Part shown: one piece after another, positions 16,062 through 23,818 of the stretch
Layout of the letters: each line of letters starts with the position of its first letter
Position numbering within the stretch: position 1 is the stretch's first letter
Origin: an uncultured Bacteroidales bacterium
GTDB taxonomy: Bacteria > Bacteroidota > Bacteroidia > Bacteroidales > Bacteroidaceae
DNA: 40,402 bases
Reading direction: 5' to 3'
Assembly: GCA_902776455.1 (NCBI GenBank)
Contig: CACYQI010000068.1
Span: 1 to 40,402 of the forward strand
Translations under genes and position numbers: made by a program
The notes under the pieces: model-generated
Databases searched by the model: none
Seen by the model: only the letters and a program-made list of their open reading frames with translations
What the model was told of the DNA's origin: nothing

Positions 16062-16140
16062 ATATCTGAATACCTAAATACTGAAACATTCAGATATTGA
16101 AACAGCTGAATATCCAAACACTTCACCTTTTCAACCATTC
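16062..16140. repeat. AT-rich repeats between parA and the partner gene
   Basis: AATATCTGAATACCTAAATA, then ATTCAGATATTGAAACAGCT and GAATATCCAAACAC. These resemble the short repeats upstream of the par promoter (15048-15105) and could be binding sites for the partition partner. Confidence 0.45.
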
Positions 16141-16161
16141 AACAACACATCTTTTCATACT

Positions 16162-16533
16162 ATGGCAATCAAGAAGAAATCCCTGAATATCAGCCGTGTG
16201 GCCGAGGATGCCACGCGGAACTATGTAGCTCCCAAGCCCCTTGCCACCAACGAGGCTGTGCGCACGCAGATTGTGCAGGAGACGCCTGCGCCGAAGCCCT
16301 TGCGCCGCGTCTGCACCATACAGAAGGTGGGCGGCTTCACCTTCTTCACGACGGAGGATGACCGCAACGCCCTCGACTACATCGCCTTCCGCCAGAAGCT
16401 GGAGAAGCAGAACGTTGTTCGTGCTGCGCTCCATCAGTTCCTGCGCCAGCACTACAAGGAGGGGCAGGGCCTCGATGCCGAGTCCATGCACATCATCGAG
16501 CAGTACGAGGACAGCGTCTATCAGTGGGTCTGA
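16162..16533 (+). CDS. Small basic partner protein of ParA (ParB-like)
   Basis: A 123-residue protein, second gene of the par operon. Residues 1-50 are basic and probably unstructured (MAIKKKSLNISRVAEDATRN), followed by TIQKVGGFTFFTTEDDRNAL and a helical C-terminal part (FRQKLEKQNVVRAALHQFLR). This is the layout of small ribbon-helix-helix-like partners such as those seen with type Ib ParA proteins, although I cannot recognise a named family. Gene order and size point to the centromere-binding role. Candidate targets are the AT-rich repeats on either side of parA or the 20-bp motifs at 14392-14735 and 17178-18085. Confidence 0.65.
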   Translation: MAIKKKSLNISRVAEDATRNYVAPKPLATNEAVRTQIVQETPAPKPLRRVCTIQKVGGFTFFTTEDDRNALDYIAFRQKLEKQNVVRAALHQFLRQHYKEGQGLDAESMHIIEQYEDSVYQWV

Positions 16534-16605
16534 CCGGCTCCAAGCAGCTGAGGTCATGCCGACAGCGCGATTCTGGCCGAGACGTCCGTTTGGCTGAGGA
16601 TCCTT

Positions 16606-16645
16606 TCCCCTCCCTTTTAAGGGGAGGGGGTAGGGGTGGGGTGAA
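16606..16645. repeat. G-rich palindromic repeat
   Basis: CCCCTCCCTTTTAAGGGGAG followed by GGGTAGGGGTGGGG, a single copy of the common family, after the par operon; it could act as its terminator. Confidence 0.5.
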
Positions 16646-16808
16646 TTGACTGACGACTTTCTTTAGTTCTCAGTCTCCACCCAGCCTCGCCACCTACGAC
16701 TGGATTTGGAAGCAACCTCAGGTGCGCGGACGAGTCTGCAACGGTCGTGCTATAGGCGATCCGCTCGCATTCCAAATTCCCCCGAAATGGTAGGGAAAAA
16801 GGGGAAAA

Positions 16809-16880
16809 ATGGGCAAGTTATTCAAACAACTAAAAAATCTTGTCAAAATTTTTCGGAACAATTTACTTCCCTTTCTGTAG
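16809..16880 (+). CDS. Possible 23-residue amphipathic cationic peptide
   Basis: A short frame with an ATG preceded by a purine-rich stretch (AGGGAAAAAGGGGAAAA). The predicted peptide begins MGKLFKQLKNLVKIFR and ends in a hydrophobic NNLLPFL. Lysines and arginine at 3, 6, 9, 13 and 16 alternate with L/F/V/I at 4, 5, 8, 11, 12, 14 and 15, which would make one charged and one hydrophobic helix face. Such peptides occur as membrane-active toxins in plasmid maintenance loci, and it sits just after the par operon. No promoter of the TAnnTTTG form is seen and a chance frame is quite possible. Confidence 0.25.
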   Translation: MGKLFKQLKNLVKIFRNNLLPFL

Positions 16881-16935
16881 CATTTCAGCACCCCGACCAG
16901 AGTCTCAGCCGACACTTGCTGTTGTGTAAGCTCAC

Positions 16936-16979
16936 ACAACGTGGAGCATCGCCCGAAACAACGTGGAGAAAAGGCCGAC
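16936..16979. repeat. Short 22-bp-period array
   Basis: Two units of ACAACGTGGAG plus variable bases (GCATCGCCCGA and AAAAGGCCGAC). They are the inverted form of the GCTCCACGTTG family found at 21400-21510 and elsewhere. The surrounding 16650-17170 holds no gene that I can support apart from the short frame at 16809. Confidence 0.55.
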
Positions 16980-17177
16980 ACTGCACTAAGAGTTGGCTCA
17001 TTCTCCAGTAAGTATCGCATTGGTTGATTATCAGTACATTGCAGAATACCCCGTTGAGTAACGCATTTTTCTGCTCGAAATGTCAACATTTTTTGTGATT
17101 AAGGCAATTTGTAAACATTCACCCCTGCCTTTTCTACCACAATTTTCAATTTAGAAAGCCTCGTTTTACGCGAAAAA

Positions 17178-18085
17178 GTTCCTGAAGTTCGCACCAACAG
17201 CCCCGTGAAGACAGAACAAGGTGCGGACTTTGAGAACTTTTAATCGCGTGAAATGATTCCTTGAGAGCACTCTTCCCGAAGTCCGCACCACAAGGGTAGG
17301 GTAGGGCTTGGACAGGAAAGAATTTTCCGCGGAGCAAAGGAGCCGAAGGAGATTGGGCAGGGGTGGAGACTATTGTCCGCTGCAACAAGCTCCTCCCCCA
17401 CAGGGGGAGGATGGGCGGGGGCTTGTTCCCTTCGAGGCGGAAAGGAAAGGAAGTCCCTCCTCCCAAAGGGGAAGAATGGGCGGGGGCTTGTTCCCTTCGA
17501 GGGGGAGAGGTAAGGGAGATGAAGTCTCAGTCTGCGGTAAATCTTCCCGAAGTCCGCACTTATTGAAGGATAGTTCCCGAAGTCCGCACCTAAAGATGAA
17601 TGGCAAGAGCCGCTTTATTGCTGGGAATAGGTCGAAGTGCGGACTTTGGGAAGATTTCTTGCGCCACTCAGTATCGAACCCGACGAGCAACTGCAGCGGA
17701 AATCTTCCCGAAGTCCGCACGAAGGGTCAACTTGGGCTATACATATTTACTGAAGTTTCGGAAGTTAAAATGGAAGTTAAAATGGAAGTAAACTCGCTCC
17801 GCTCGTGGGAGTTAAAATGGACAATACCATGTAGGCTGTCAGCATCCAAAGCTATCGTCCAGCACGCAGTGCTTAACTTCCAGCCTGCAAAGCAGGCTTA
17901 ACTCCCTATTTAACTTCATCTTATAACTCCCGAAGAGCGATAACTGTTCCGGGATTGCAAATCCCTATACTCTCTGCGGGCTGATTACAAATCCGCCCGA
18001 ACTGGAGGGCAGGTGCTATGCGAGAAGAAGCATGGCGAGGTGCGGACTTCGGGAAGATGCCATGAGGTGCGGACTTTTGGAACAT
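17178..18085. repeat. Cluster of ATCTTCCCGAAGTCCGCACC motifs, right group
   Basis: Plus-strand copies at 17178-17195, 17271-17289, 17541-17559, 17572-17590 and 17702-17720; minus-strand copies at 17220-17237, 17638-17656, 18039-18058 and 18066-18085. Four copies share the core TTCCCGAAGTCCGCAC exactly. Each has a small dyad CTTC-CC-GAAG followed by TCCGCACC. The interval otherwise holds G-rich palindromes (17380-17515) and one leader-type element (17753-17935); no gene is supported. Confidence 0.75.
17753..17935 (+). repeat. Leader-type repeat element, copy A
   Basis: Begins GTTTCGGAAGTTAAAATGGA and ends with ATAACTCCCGAAG. The inner part includes GGACAATACCAT, AGCACGCAGTGCT and a GCCTGC/GCAGGC hairpin. 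The two ends are imperfect inverted repeats. Copies B, C and D lie in gene leaders. This one is followed by a degraded GATTTGCAATC-type repeat (17945-18010), not by a gene. Confidence 0.65.
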
Positions 18086-18141
18086 ACGGGGAGTGAAGGA
18101 CAGCGAAACGTTTGGTGCGGGAAGAAATATGGGGTGATAAA

Positions 18142-18172
18142 TTTGTATATCTCGCAGAGAATTTGTAACTTT
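18142..18172 (+). promoter_or_regulatory. Consensus promoter without an adjacent gene
   Basis: TTTG (18142-18145), 19 bases, TAACTTTG (18165-18172). The first substantial gene downstream is the GH27 gene at 18672, nearly 500 bases away through G-rich palindromes. A 39-codon frame starts at 18187 but has no other support. Confidence 0.55.
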
Positions 18173-18299
18173 GCAAGGCAATAAGCATGGAAATCACGTG
18201 GAGGAGGATTTGCCGGAGGGCGAAGGCGAAGCAAACGACATGCTTGCGGCATCGGAGGAACTGGAAGGCGGACGTTTCGTTCCGAGGGGCTTGGAGGGG

Positions 18300-18570
18300 C
18301 AGGAAATAGTCCCCACCCCTAACCCCACAGCCCCTTCCCATCGTCCCCCATGGGGGAGGGGCTTGTAGCGGCAGGAGATAGACTCCACCCCCCTCCTATC
18401 GTCCTCCTTTGGGGGAAGGGAACAGTAGAAGTTAGGGAGGTTCTCTGCGGCCATTCCCCTCCCTTCGAAGGGGAGGGGTTAGGGGTGGGGTAATATACAG
18501 TCTGGGAACTATCATCTTTGAAAGAATGAGTCCCCACCCCTAACCCCTCCCCTTCGAGGGGAGGGGAAAG
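18300..18570. repeat. Four G-rich palindromic repeats upstream of the GH27 gene
   Basis: Units at about 18305-18365, 18380-18425, 18455-18495 and 18530-18572, in both orientations, containing CCCTCCCTTCGAAGGGGAGG and CCCCACCCCTAACCCCTCCC. If the promoter at 18142 drives the GH27 gene, these form most of its leader. Confidence 0.7.
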
Positions 18571-18671
18571 GAAGCGAAGTAACCCAGCCGACGTGCGGAA
18601 GCAACTCAGCCAACGAGCTGCTTTCTGCCTTCCTTCACGCGAAAGATAATTGAAATTAACACGATACGACA

Positions 18672-21359
18672 ATGAAAAGCAAACTTTTTGTAGCGGGCCT
18701 GCTGGCGGGCTATTGGCTCGGGGCAAAGGCTCAGGTGGAGACTCCCACGATGGGGTGGAGCTCCTGGAACACGTTCTCGGTGAACATCTCGGAGGACATC
18801 ATCAAGGGCCAAGCGGATGCGATGGTGGAGCAGGGGCTGAAGGACGTCGGCTACCTGTACATCAACATCGACGACGGCTTCCAGTACGGACGCCTCGCGA
18901 ACGGCAAGGTGCGCATCCACCCGCAGCGCTTCCCGCACGGGCTGAAGGTGGTGAGCGATTACATCCACTCCAAGGGCTTGAAGGCGGGCATCTACAGCGA
19001 CGCGGGCGACTGCACTTGCGGCAGCATCAGCAACGGCGACACGCGCAACACCAATGTGGGCTTCTACGGCTACGAACAGCTGGATGCCGACTACTACTTC
19101 AAGGAGTTGGAGTTCGACTTCATCAAGGTCGATTACTGCGGCGGCAACCATGCCGGACTGAACGAGCGGGAGCAGTACACGGCCATACACGATGCCATCG
19201 TGGCCACCGGCAAGGACGTGCGCTACAACCTGTGTCGATGGGCCTATCCGGGCACCTGGTGCCACGACATCTCCACGTCCTGGCGCACCACAGGCGACAT
19301 CTACGACGGCTGGGCTTCCGTGAAGGGCATCATCGCCGAAAACCTGTATCTCTCGGCCTACTGCTATGGGGGCTGCTACAACGACATGGACATGCTCGAA
19401 GTGGGCCGCTCGATGACGGAGGAGGAGGACAAAACGCACTTCGGCATGTGGTGCATCATGTCGAGTCCCTTGCTCATCGGGTGCAACATGGCCACCATCA
19501 AGGAGCGTCCGCTGGCCTTGCTGAAGAACACCGAACTTATTGCCTTGAACCAGGACCCGCTGGGACTGCAGGCCTATGTCGTACAGCATATCGGCGACAC
19601 CTACGTGCTGGCGAAAGACATCCTCTCGCTCCACGGCTCGACGCGGGCTGTAGCGCTCTACAATCCGAGCGACCGTGAGGAGCTGATGTGCCTGAGCTTC
19701 AGCGAAGTCGATCTGGGCGGACGGGTGAAGGTGCGCGACCTCTTCGAGCACAAGGACTTGGGGGAGATGGAGGGGAGCCTCTCCGTAGCCGTTCCTGCCC
19801 ACGGCACTCGCATCTACCGCCTCGAGGCCGAGCGGCGGCTGGAGCGATACATCTACGAGGCCGAGACAGCCTTTCTGCATGATTATCAAGAGATTTACAA
19901 CAATCAGTCCGTCGGGAGCGCCATCTACGAGACGCCCTCTTCGGCCAGCGGCGGCGCGTCTGTCGGCTGGCTGGGGGGCAAGCGGAGCAACTCCATCGAG
20001 TGGAGGGACGTCTGGGTCAGCCAGGAGGCCGACTACATCGTCCGCTTCAGCGCCGCTTCGGGCGAGAGCCGTCCGTTCTCCATCGTGCTGAACGGGGAGG
20101 AAAAGGGGAACATTGCCGTGATGACCAACGGCTGGGCTACGTTCAAGGACTACGAAGTGACGCTCCATCTGCCTGCCGGCTCCAGCACCATCGAGCTGTA
20201 CAACGCCGACGGATGGATGCCGAACATCGACTGCATGACCATCGAGAGGGTAGGGGAGAACACCATACTCAGCCGTCAGCTCGAAGAGACGGTGAGCCAT
20301 CTGCAGGTGATGAAGGAGAATCCTCTCCTCACCGACCGCCTCCGGCAGAGCATAGAGAACCTGCTCGAAAAGGCAGCCAGGGAAGACCTCACCGACAGCT
20401 ACATCAAGTCGCTCCTCGCCGAGGCCAAGAACATCCAAAACGCTGTCACTCAAGTCATTCCCGTCTGCGAGGACTACCGCTTCTGGCGCGACTACGCCCA
20501 GCGGAACGTCGATGCCAGTCTGGAATCCACCGCCCTCACCTCCTTCCTCAGCAAGATAGCGAGGGCCGACCTCTCTCTTGCCAAAGCCAACACACAGTCC
20601 CTGGCCAACACCGCCCTGAGCAGCCTACAGACAGCCATCACGGCCTACCTGAAGTCCGCCACAGCCATGCCCAGGGAAGGCCAGTACCTCGACATGACGC
20701 TCTTCGTTGCCAACCACGACTTCTCCGCGAAGGACGGCTGGCAGGGCGAACCCACCTACCGCGACGGCTGCGGCGAAGAGTACAACAAGGCCTTCGACAT
20801 GTATCAGACCCTCACCGGCATGCGGCCCGGCGTCTATACCGTCCGATGCAACGCCCTCTTCCGCACAGGCGGCAACGACGGCGGAGCAGCCTACCGCTCT
20901 GGTACTGAGGACATTCAGGCCTACCTCTACGTCAACGACCAGACCGCGAAGGTGAAGTCCCTCTACTCCGAGCCGTGGCCCGAAGCCTCGCAGTACGGCT
21001 CCGTCGATAACCGCAACGGCTACCCCCACAGCATGCGTGCCGCCGGCATCCGCTTTGCCGAAGGATGCTATCCCAACGAGCTGGCCTGCACCCTCCCCGA
21101 AAGGGGAAACATCCGCTTCGGCCTCAAGTGCGACATCTACCGAGGCGACTGCTGGTGCTGCTTCGACAACTTCGAGCTGCTCTATCAAGGCCTCCCCGAC
21201 TTCTACGACAGCCTCCCCGAACTCAAAGCATCTGAAGTACAGAACGATACATCATCCCCCGACGCCCACAGCTACGACCTGAGCGGCCGCGAGACCAGCA
21301 TCGAATCCTCGCAGCCGGGCCTCTACATCGTCGGCGGCAAAAAGGTGCTGAAGAAGTAG
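18672..21359 (+). CDS. Secreted GH27 alpha-galactosidase with CBM-like domains
   Basis: An 895-residue exported enzyme releasing terminal alpha-galactose. Signal peptide 1-20 is followed by the GH27 barrel (about 23-385). It starts with TPTMGWSSWNTF and has the paired-aspartate loop INIDDGFQ, nucleophile D154 in FIKVDYCGG and acid/base D209 in WRTTGDI. Residues about 390-525 form a CBM6/35-like beta-sandwich (YEAETAF...SGGASVGWLGG...NGWATFKDYEVTLHLPAG). Next come an all-helical segment (about 535-655), a further beta-rich domain (about 660-830) and a short C-terminal YDLSGRETSIESSQPGLYIV tail of the type common on secreted Prevotella proteins. Enzyme class is clear; the natural substrate (galactomannan, raffinose-type sugars or host glycans) cannot be told from sequence. 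Confidence 0.93.
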   Translation: MKSKLFVAGLLAGYWLGAKAQVETPTMGWSSWNTFSVNISEDIIKGQADAMVEQGLKDVGYLYINIDDGFQYGRLANGKVRIHPQRFPHGLKVVSDYIHSKGLKAGIYSDAGDCTCGSISNGDTRNTNVGFYGYEQLDADYYFKELEFDFIKVDYCGGNHAGLNEREQYTAIHDAIVATGKDVRYNLCRWAYPGTWCHDISTSWRTTGDIYDGWASVKGIIAENLYLSAYCYGGCYNDMDMLEVGRSMTEEEDKTHFGMWCIMSSPLLIGCNMATIKERPLALLKNTELIALNQDPLGLQAYVVQHIGDTYVLAKDILSLHGSTRAVALYNPSDREELMCLSFSEVDLGGRVKVRDLFEHKDLGEMEGSLSVAVPAHGTRIYRLEAERRLERYIYEAETAFLHDYQEIYNNQSVGSAIYETPSSASGGASVGWLGGKRSNSIEWRDVWVSQEADYIVRFSAASGESRPFSIVLNGEEKGNIAVMTNGWATFKDYEVTLHLPAGSSTIELYNADGWMPNIDCMTIERVGENTILSRQLEETVSHLQVMKENPLLTDRLRQSIENLLEKAAREDLTDSYIKSLLAEAKNIQNAVTQVIPVCEDYRFWRDYAQRNVDASLESTALTSFLSKIARADLSLAKANTQSLANTALSSLQTAITAYLKSATAMPREGQYLDMTLFVANHDFSAKDGWQGEPTYRDGCGEEYNKAFDMYQTLTGMRPGVYTVRCNALFRTGGNDGGAAYRSGTEDIQAYLYVNDQTAKVKSLYSEPWPEASQYGSVDNRNGYPHSMRAAGIRFAEGCYPNELACTLPERGNIRFGLKCDIYRGDCWCCFDNFELLYQGLPDFYDSLPELKASEVQNDTSSPDAHSYDLSGRETSIESSQPGLYIVGGKKVLKK

Positions 21360-21399
21360 CGCCGCAGGGAGAAAAAGCTCCCTCCGCGAAGGGTGGTTT

Positions 21400-21655
21400 C
21401 ACGCTCCTCGGAGCATCGGCCTACGCTCCACGTTGTGTAGGCTCACGCTCCACGTTGCATCGGGCTACGCTCCAGCAAGCGTTGGCCCAAGCCCCACGTT
21501 GTGTTGTCTTCATGTGCTCCATGTCCTCCGTAGAATAACAATCTCTAAGGAGTCAAGGAGCCAAAGGAGAAAGCCTCCATCAGCGGCAGTCCGAGCGGAT
21601 TTGCAATCCGCTCGCATCGAATATAGGGATTTGCAATCCCGCCATTCTTGAATCG
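21400..21655. repeat. 22-bp-period array and GATTTGCAATC hairpin repeats
   Basis: 21400-21510 has about five units of 22 bases with GCTCCACGTTG or GCTCCAGCAAG cores. 21525-21575 has CCGTAGAATAACAATCTC and AAGGAGCCAAAGGAG. 21596-21652 has hairpins GAGCGGATTTGCAATCCGCT and GGGATTTGCAATCCC. From there to the RNA promoter at 21858 nothing else was recognised. Confidence 0.65.
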
Positions 21656-21857
21656 CATTTCTCCTTCCCTGCGAGAAAGGGATGTTTAGCAAGTGAACTT
21701 TCTGCATCCTTTTCACTCCCCTTTGAGTAGAAGACTCAGGGGGTGTGGCGAAGAAGAAAGCATGAGGTTGTCTTATATGGTACACTGCGTTTTTGTTATC
21801 TATTGGTTCAAAATTGAATCTAAAATTGTTATTGTGAATGGATTTTCTCCCTTTTTT

Positions 21858-21889
21858 CTTGCAGGAATGCGTAAATAGTCCTACCTTTG
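21858..21889 (+). promoter_or_regulatory. Promoter of the structured RNA
   Basis: CTTG (21858-21861), 20 bases, TACCTTTG (21882-21889). Transcription would begin at about 21896, directly before the first pairing segment of the RNA. Confidence 0.65.
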
Positions 21890-21895
21890 CACCGT

Positions 21896-22217
21896 CCATC
21901 GGTCTTACATAGGCGCTGAAAGCCCTTGGGCTTAGGCAGGGTGGACATATATAAAAAGGCGTATCTGTACGCTTTGGAGTGACGCTATAAGAACTTCGCA
22001 ACCTCTGAACGCTTGTCATCACCAAAGCAGCAAGGAACGTCCTGTGTGGTGTTAGAGAATAACATCAGGGCTGTGGCTTTTATATTCAAGCACCAGTCCT
22101 GCATGATATTTATATAACATCGGCGTGGGGCTTTCGGCGTTGCTCGGTTTAGACAAGCAGGGCAATGCGAAGGCCTTTATAGCGTGGACCGGGCAGCAGA
22201 CTGACTCCACGTTTTTT
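21896..22217 (+). ncRNA. Structured RNA of unknown family, about 320 nt
   Basis: The stretch has its own promoter and ends in a hairpin with a T6 tract, and no protein frame fills it. Pairings visible by eye: GTCCA near the 5' end with TGGAC near the 3' end (22185-22189) or at about 21945; GCGTA/TACGC around 21960-21975; GGTGTTA/TAACATC around 22048-22070; and a long hairpin at about 22130-22178, where GGGCTTTCG and GCGTTGCTC face GGGCAATGC and GAAGGCC. It is not tmRNA (no tag frame, no tRNA-like ends) and lacks the conserved RNase P core. A 6S-like RNA or a long regulatory leader for the lipoprotein gene at 22287 are the options I consider. Confidence 0.55.
22183..22217 (+). terminator. Intrinsic terminator of the structured RNA
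   Basis: CGTGGA (22183-22188) pairs with TCCACG (22206-22211), with an inner CAG/CTG pairing, followed by TTTTTT at 22212-22217. Confidence 0.65.
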
Positions 22218-22286
22218 GTATATCCCTAATGAAAACAAGAATCGGTTGCCATGGAGTCTGGCAACGGCATTAAATTCATTACTACG

Positions 22287-23234
22287 ATGAACAGAAAAAA
22301 ACAAATTCTGAACTTCGCCGCGCTTGCCGTGGCAGCAATCCTGGGCGGAAACCTCTCCTCGTGCAGCGACGACAACGGCGAGTCCTACATCCCATCCCCG
22401 ACCATTACCGACAAGGGAGGCAACAAGGTGCTCGTGACAGGCGTCGGTAGCCAGCGCTTCACCTACGACGAGAACGGCAAACTCGCCAGCATGAGCTATC
22501 GCGGCGAGACCATTACCCTGCAGGGCGACAAGTTCTCCTTCGGGAAGAAAGACGGCAGTGCGCGTGTCGATGTGTACTTAGGCTCGGACGGACTTATCAC
22601 GAAGATACAGTTCGTGGAAAGCGACACATACGAGACCGACGAGGGTAGCATTGAGTACAGCTACAGCTCCGACCGCAGACTGAAGTCCATCAACTATTCT
22701 GTCAAAGGCACTGACAAATACGGCGGTTCATACGGCGAGTCGGCTAAGGCAGCCTATACATGGAAGGACGGCAACCTGATGCAGGCAGTGATAGAAGGCA
22801 ATGAGTCGGGCCAGGAAGACGGTGAGAGCTTCAGCGAAAGCTATACTCAGAACTTCACTTTCTCTTATGGCAACGTGCCCAATGTCAGCAAGCAACTCCC
22901 CTACTACATGGCCGACGACATCACCGTCATCGAAAACATAGGGTTCTGCGCCGTAGGTCTCCTCGGGTATGGCCCGGACTATCTGCCCACAGGCTATACG
23001 GAAATCGAATCATCTACAGAAGACGGGAAGCCGGGCAAGCAGCGTACACACACCTACACGCTCACCTTCACGCAGAACAGCAACGGCACTCTCAAATCCG
23101 AAGCCCGCAATGGCAGCAGCATCAGCTACACCTATGCAGACGCCCTCACACGCGCAGATGCCGTCGAAGCGCAGAGCAAGGAAGGGTTCGCCCTGAGCAT
23201 GCGCCCCAGCTTCTTCAGGCACAGAAGGAAGTGA
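22287..23234 (+). CDS. DUF4595-type lipoprotein
   Basis: A 315-residue lipoprotein starting at MNRKKQILNFAALAVAAILG with lipobox LSSC (C26). The frame is open for 12 codons further upstream, but this start gives a normal signal peptide. The mature part is made of YDENGKLASM-, YLGSDGLITKIQF- and YSSDRRLKSINYS-like beta repeats. It is followed by a conserved segment with GLLGYGPDYLPTG, as in Bacteroidetes DUF4595 proteins. Function of the family is unknown; it is expected at the cell surface or in the periplasm. It begins 70 bases after the RNA terminator. Confidence 0.8.
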   Translation: MNRKKQILNFAALAVAAILGGNLSSCSDDNGESYIPSPTITDKGGNKVLVTGVGSQRFTYDENGKLASMSYRGETITLQGDKFSFGKKDGSARVDVYLGSDGLITKIQFVESDTYETDEGSIEYSYSSDRRLKSINYSVKGTDKYGGSYGESAKAAYTWKDGNLMQAVIEGNESGQEDGESFSESYTQNFTFSYGNVPNVSKQLPYYMADDITVIENIGFCAVGLLGYGPDYLPTGYTEIESSTEDGKPGKQRTHTYTLTFTQNSNGTLKSEARNGSSISYTYADALTRADAVEAQSKEGFALSMRPSFFRHRRK

Positions 23235-23304
23235 ATGCTACGATTATCGGACCAGCGGCCAACGTGCCTGTCTCAGTTTGTAACCAAATAATACTCATTG
23301 AAGA

Positions 23305-23622
23305 ATGATAGCCGAAAACAGAACTCCCAGGCGTATCATCGGCACATGGATGTACACCTATGGTGGAGAGGACTATGTCCAGCTCACTTTCTCCGGTGAT
23401 TCTGCAAAGGGAACCGCCGTGTGCGAAGACTATGACGACGGGGATGGGCAAAGCCTGGCCTCGGACTTCACCTTTCAGGGGAGCATCCTGAAAATGCCAA
23501 AACTGCGGGGAGGCAGAGGCATAAAGGTGGTCAGCCTGTCTGAGGACTTGCTCGTCCTTAGGGGCTGGCCGCATGGAGGCGACTGCACTTTCCACAGGCA
23601 AACAGACGACAAAACCGAATGA
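23305..23622 (+). CDS. Small protein with a GTW...LRGWP..G.C.F domain
   Basis: A 105-residue protein without a signal peptide, 70 bases after the lipoprotein gene. It begins IIGTWMYTYGGEDYVQLTFS and ends LLVLRGWPHGGDCTFHR, a small beta-barrel or lipocalin-like pattern. The same pattern forms the last 80 residues of the membrane protein at 25498-27309 (GEWETYLEDGSLCVLSFS ... LTLRGWPQKGVCKFSRR). I do not recognise a named family. It may be a free-standing copy of that domain or the remnant of a longer gene. Confidence 0.6.
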   Translation: MIAENRTPRRIIGTWMYTYGGEDYVQLTFSGDSAKGTAVCEDYDDGDGQSLASDFTFQGSILKMPKLRGGRGIKVVSLSEDLLVLRGWPHGGDCTFHRQTDDKTE

Positions 23623-23701
23623 AACAACGTAACGAATCAATTCAAACGAACCATTTATTTATAGAAAAGTCTTAGGACATCATTACCTTATAATATATTT
23701 A

Positions 23702-23782
23702 ACCACTAATTACACAAATTGCACGAATAGGCTATGCTCTCGATGCTGGCAGGAAATTCGCGTAATTCGTGCAATTCGTGGT
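23702..23782. repeat. Inverted repeat ACCACTAATTACACAAATTG / TTCGTGCAATTCGTGGT
   Basis: Two imperfect arms of about 27 bases (23702-23728 and 23755-23782) separated by about 26 bases. It is a dispersed-looking hairpin in the leader of the outer-membrane protein gene. Confidence 0.6.
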
Positions 23783-23818
23783 AAGAAATAAAACATCAAC
23801 TAATTAAAGTAGATACTT

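Noticed and set aside
16706-17089. Open frames on both strands after the par operon
   Set aside because: Compositions are not protein-like, they contain the 22-bp repeats, and neither has a promoter; only the short cationic frame at 16809 was kept, with low confidence.
18606-20453. Long minus-strand open frame opposite the GH27 gene
   Set aside because: It is the mirror of a GC-rich coding region with clear GH27 motifs; the predicted protein has biased composition and no family pattern. The same applies to long frames opposite the GH5-GH43, dipeptidase, GH127, repB and M16 genes.
21896-22217. tmRNA or RNase P RNA
   Set aside because: No tag-peptide frame, no tRNA-like ends, and no conserved GAGGAAAGTC-type RNase P core was found.
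23210-23640. Minus-strand open frame opposite the small protein gene at 23305
   Set aside because: The plus-strand protein shares a recognisable domain with another gene in the window, so the opposite frame is taken as a shadow.
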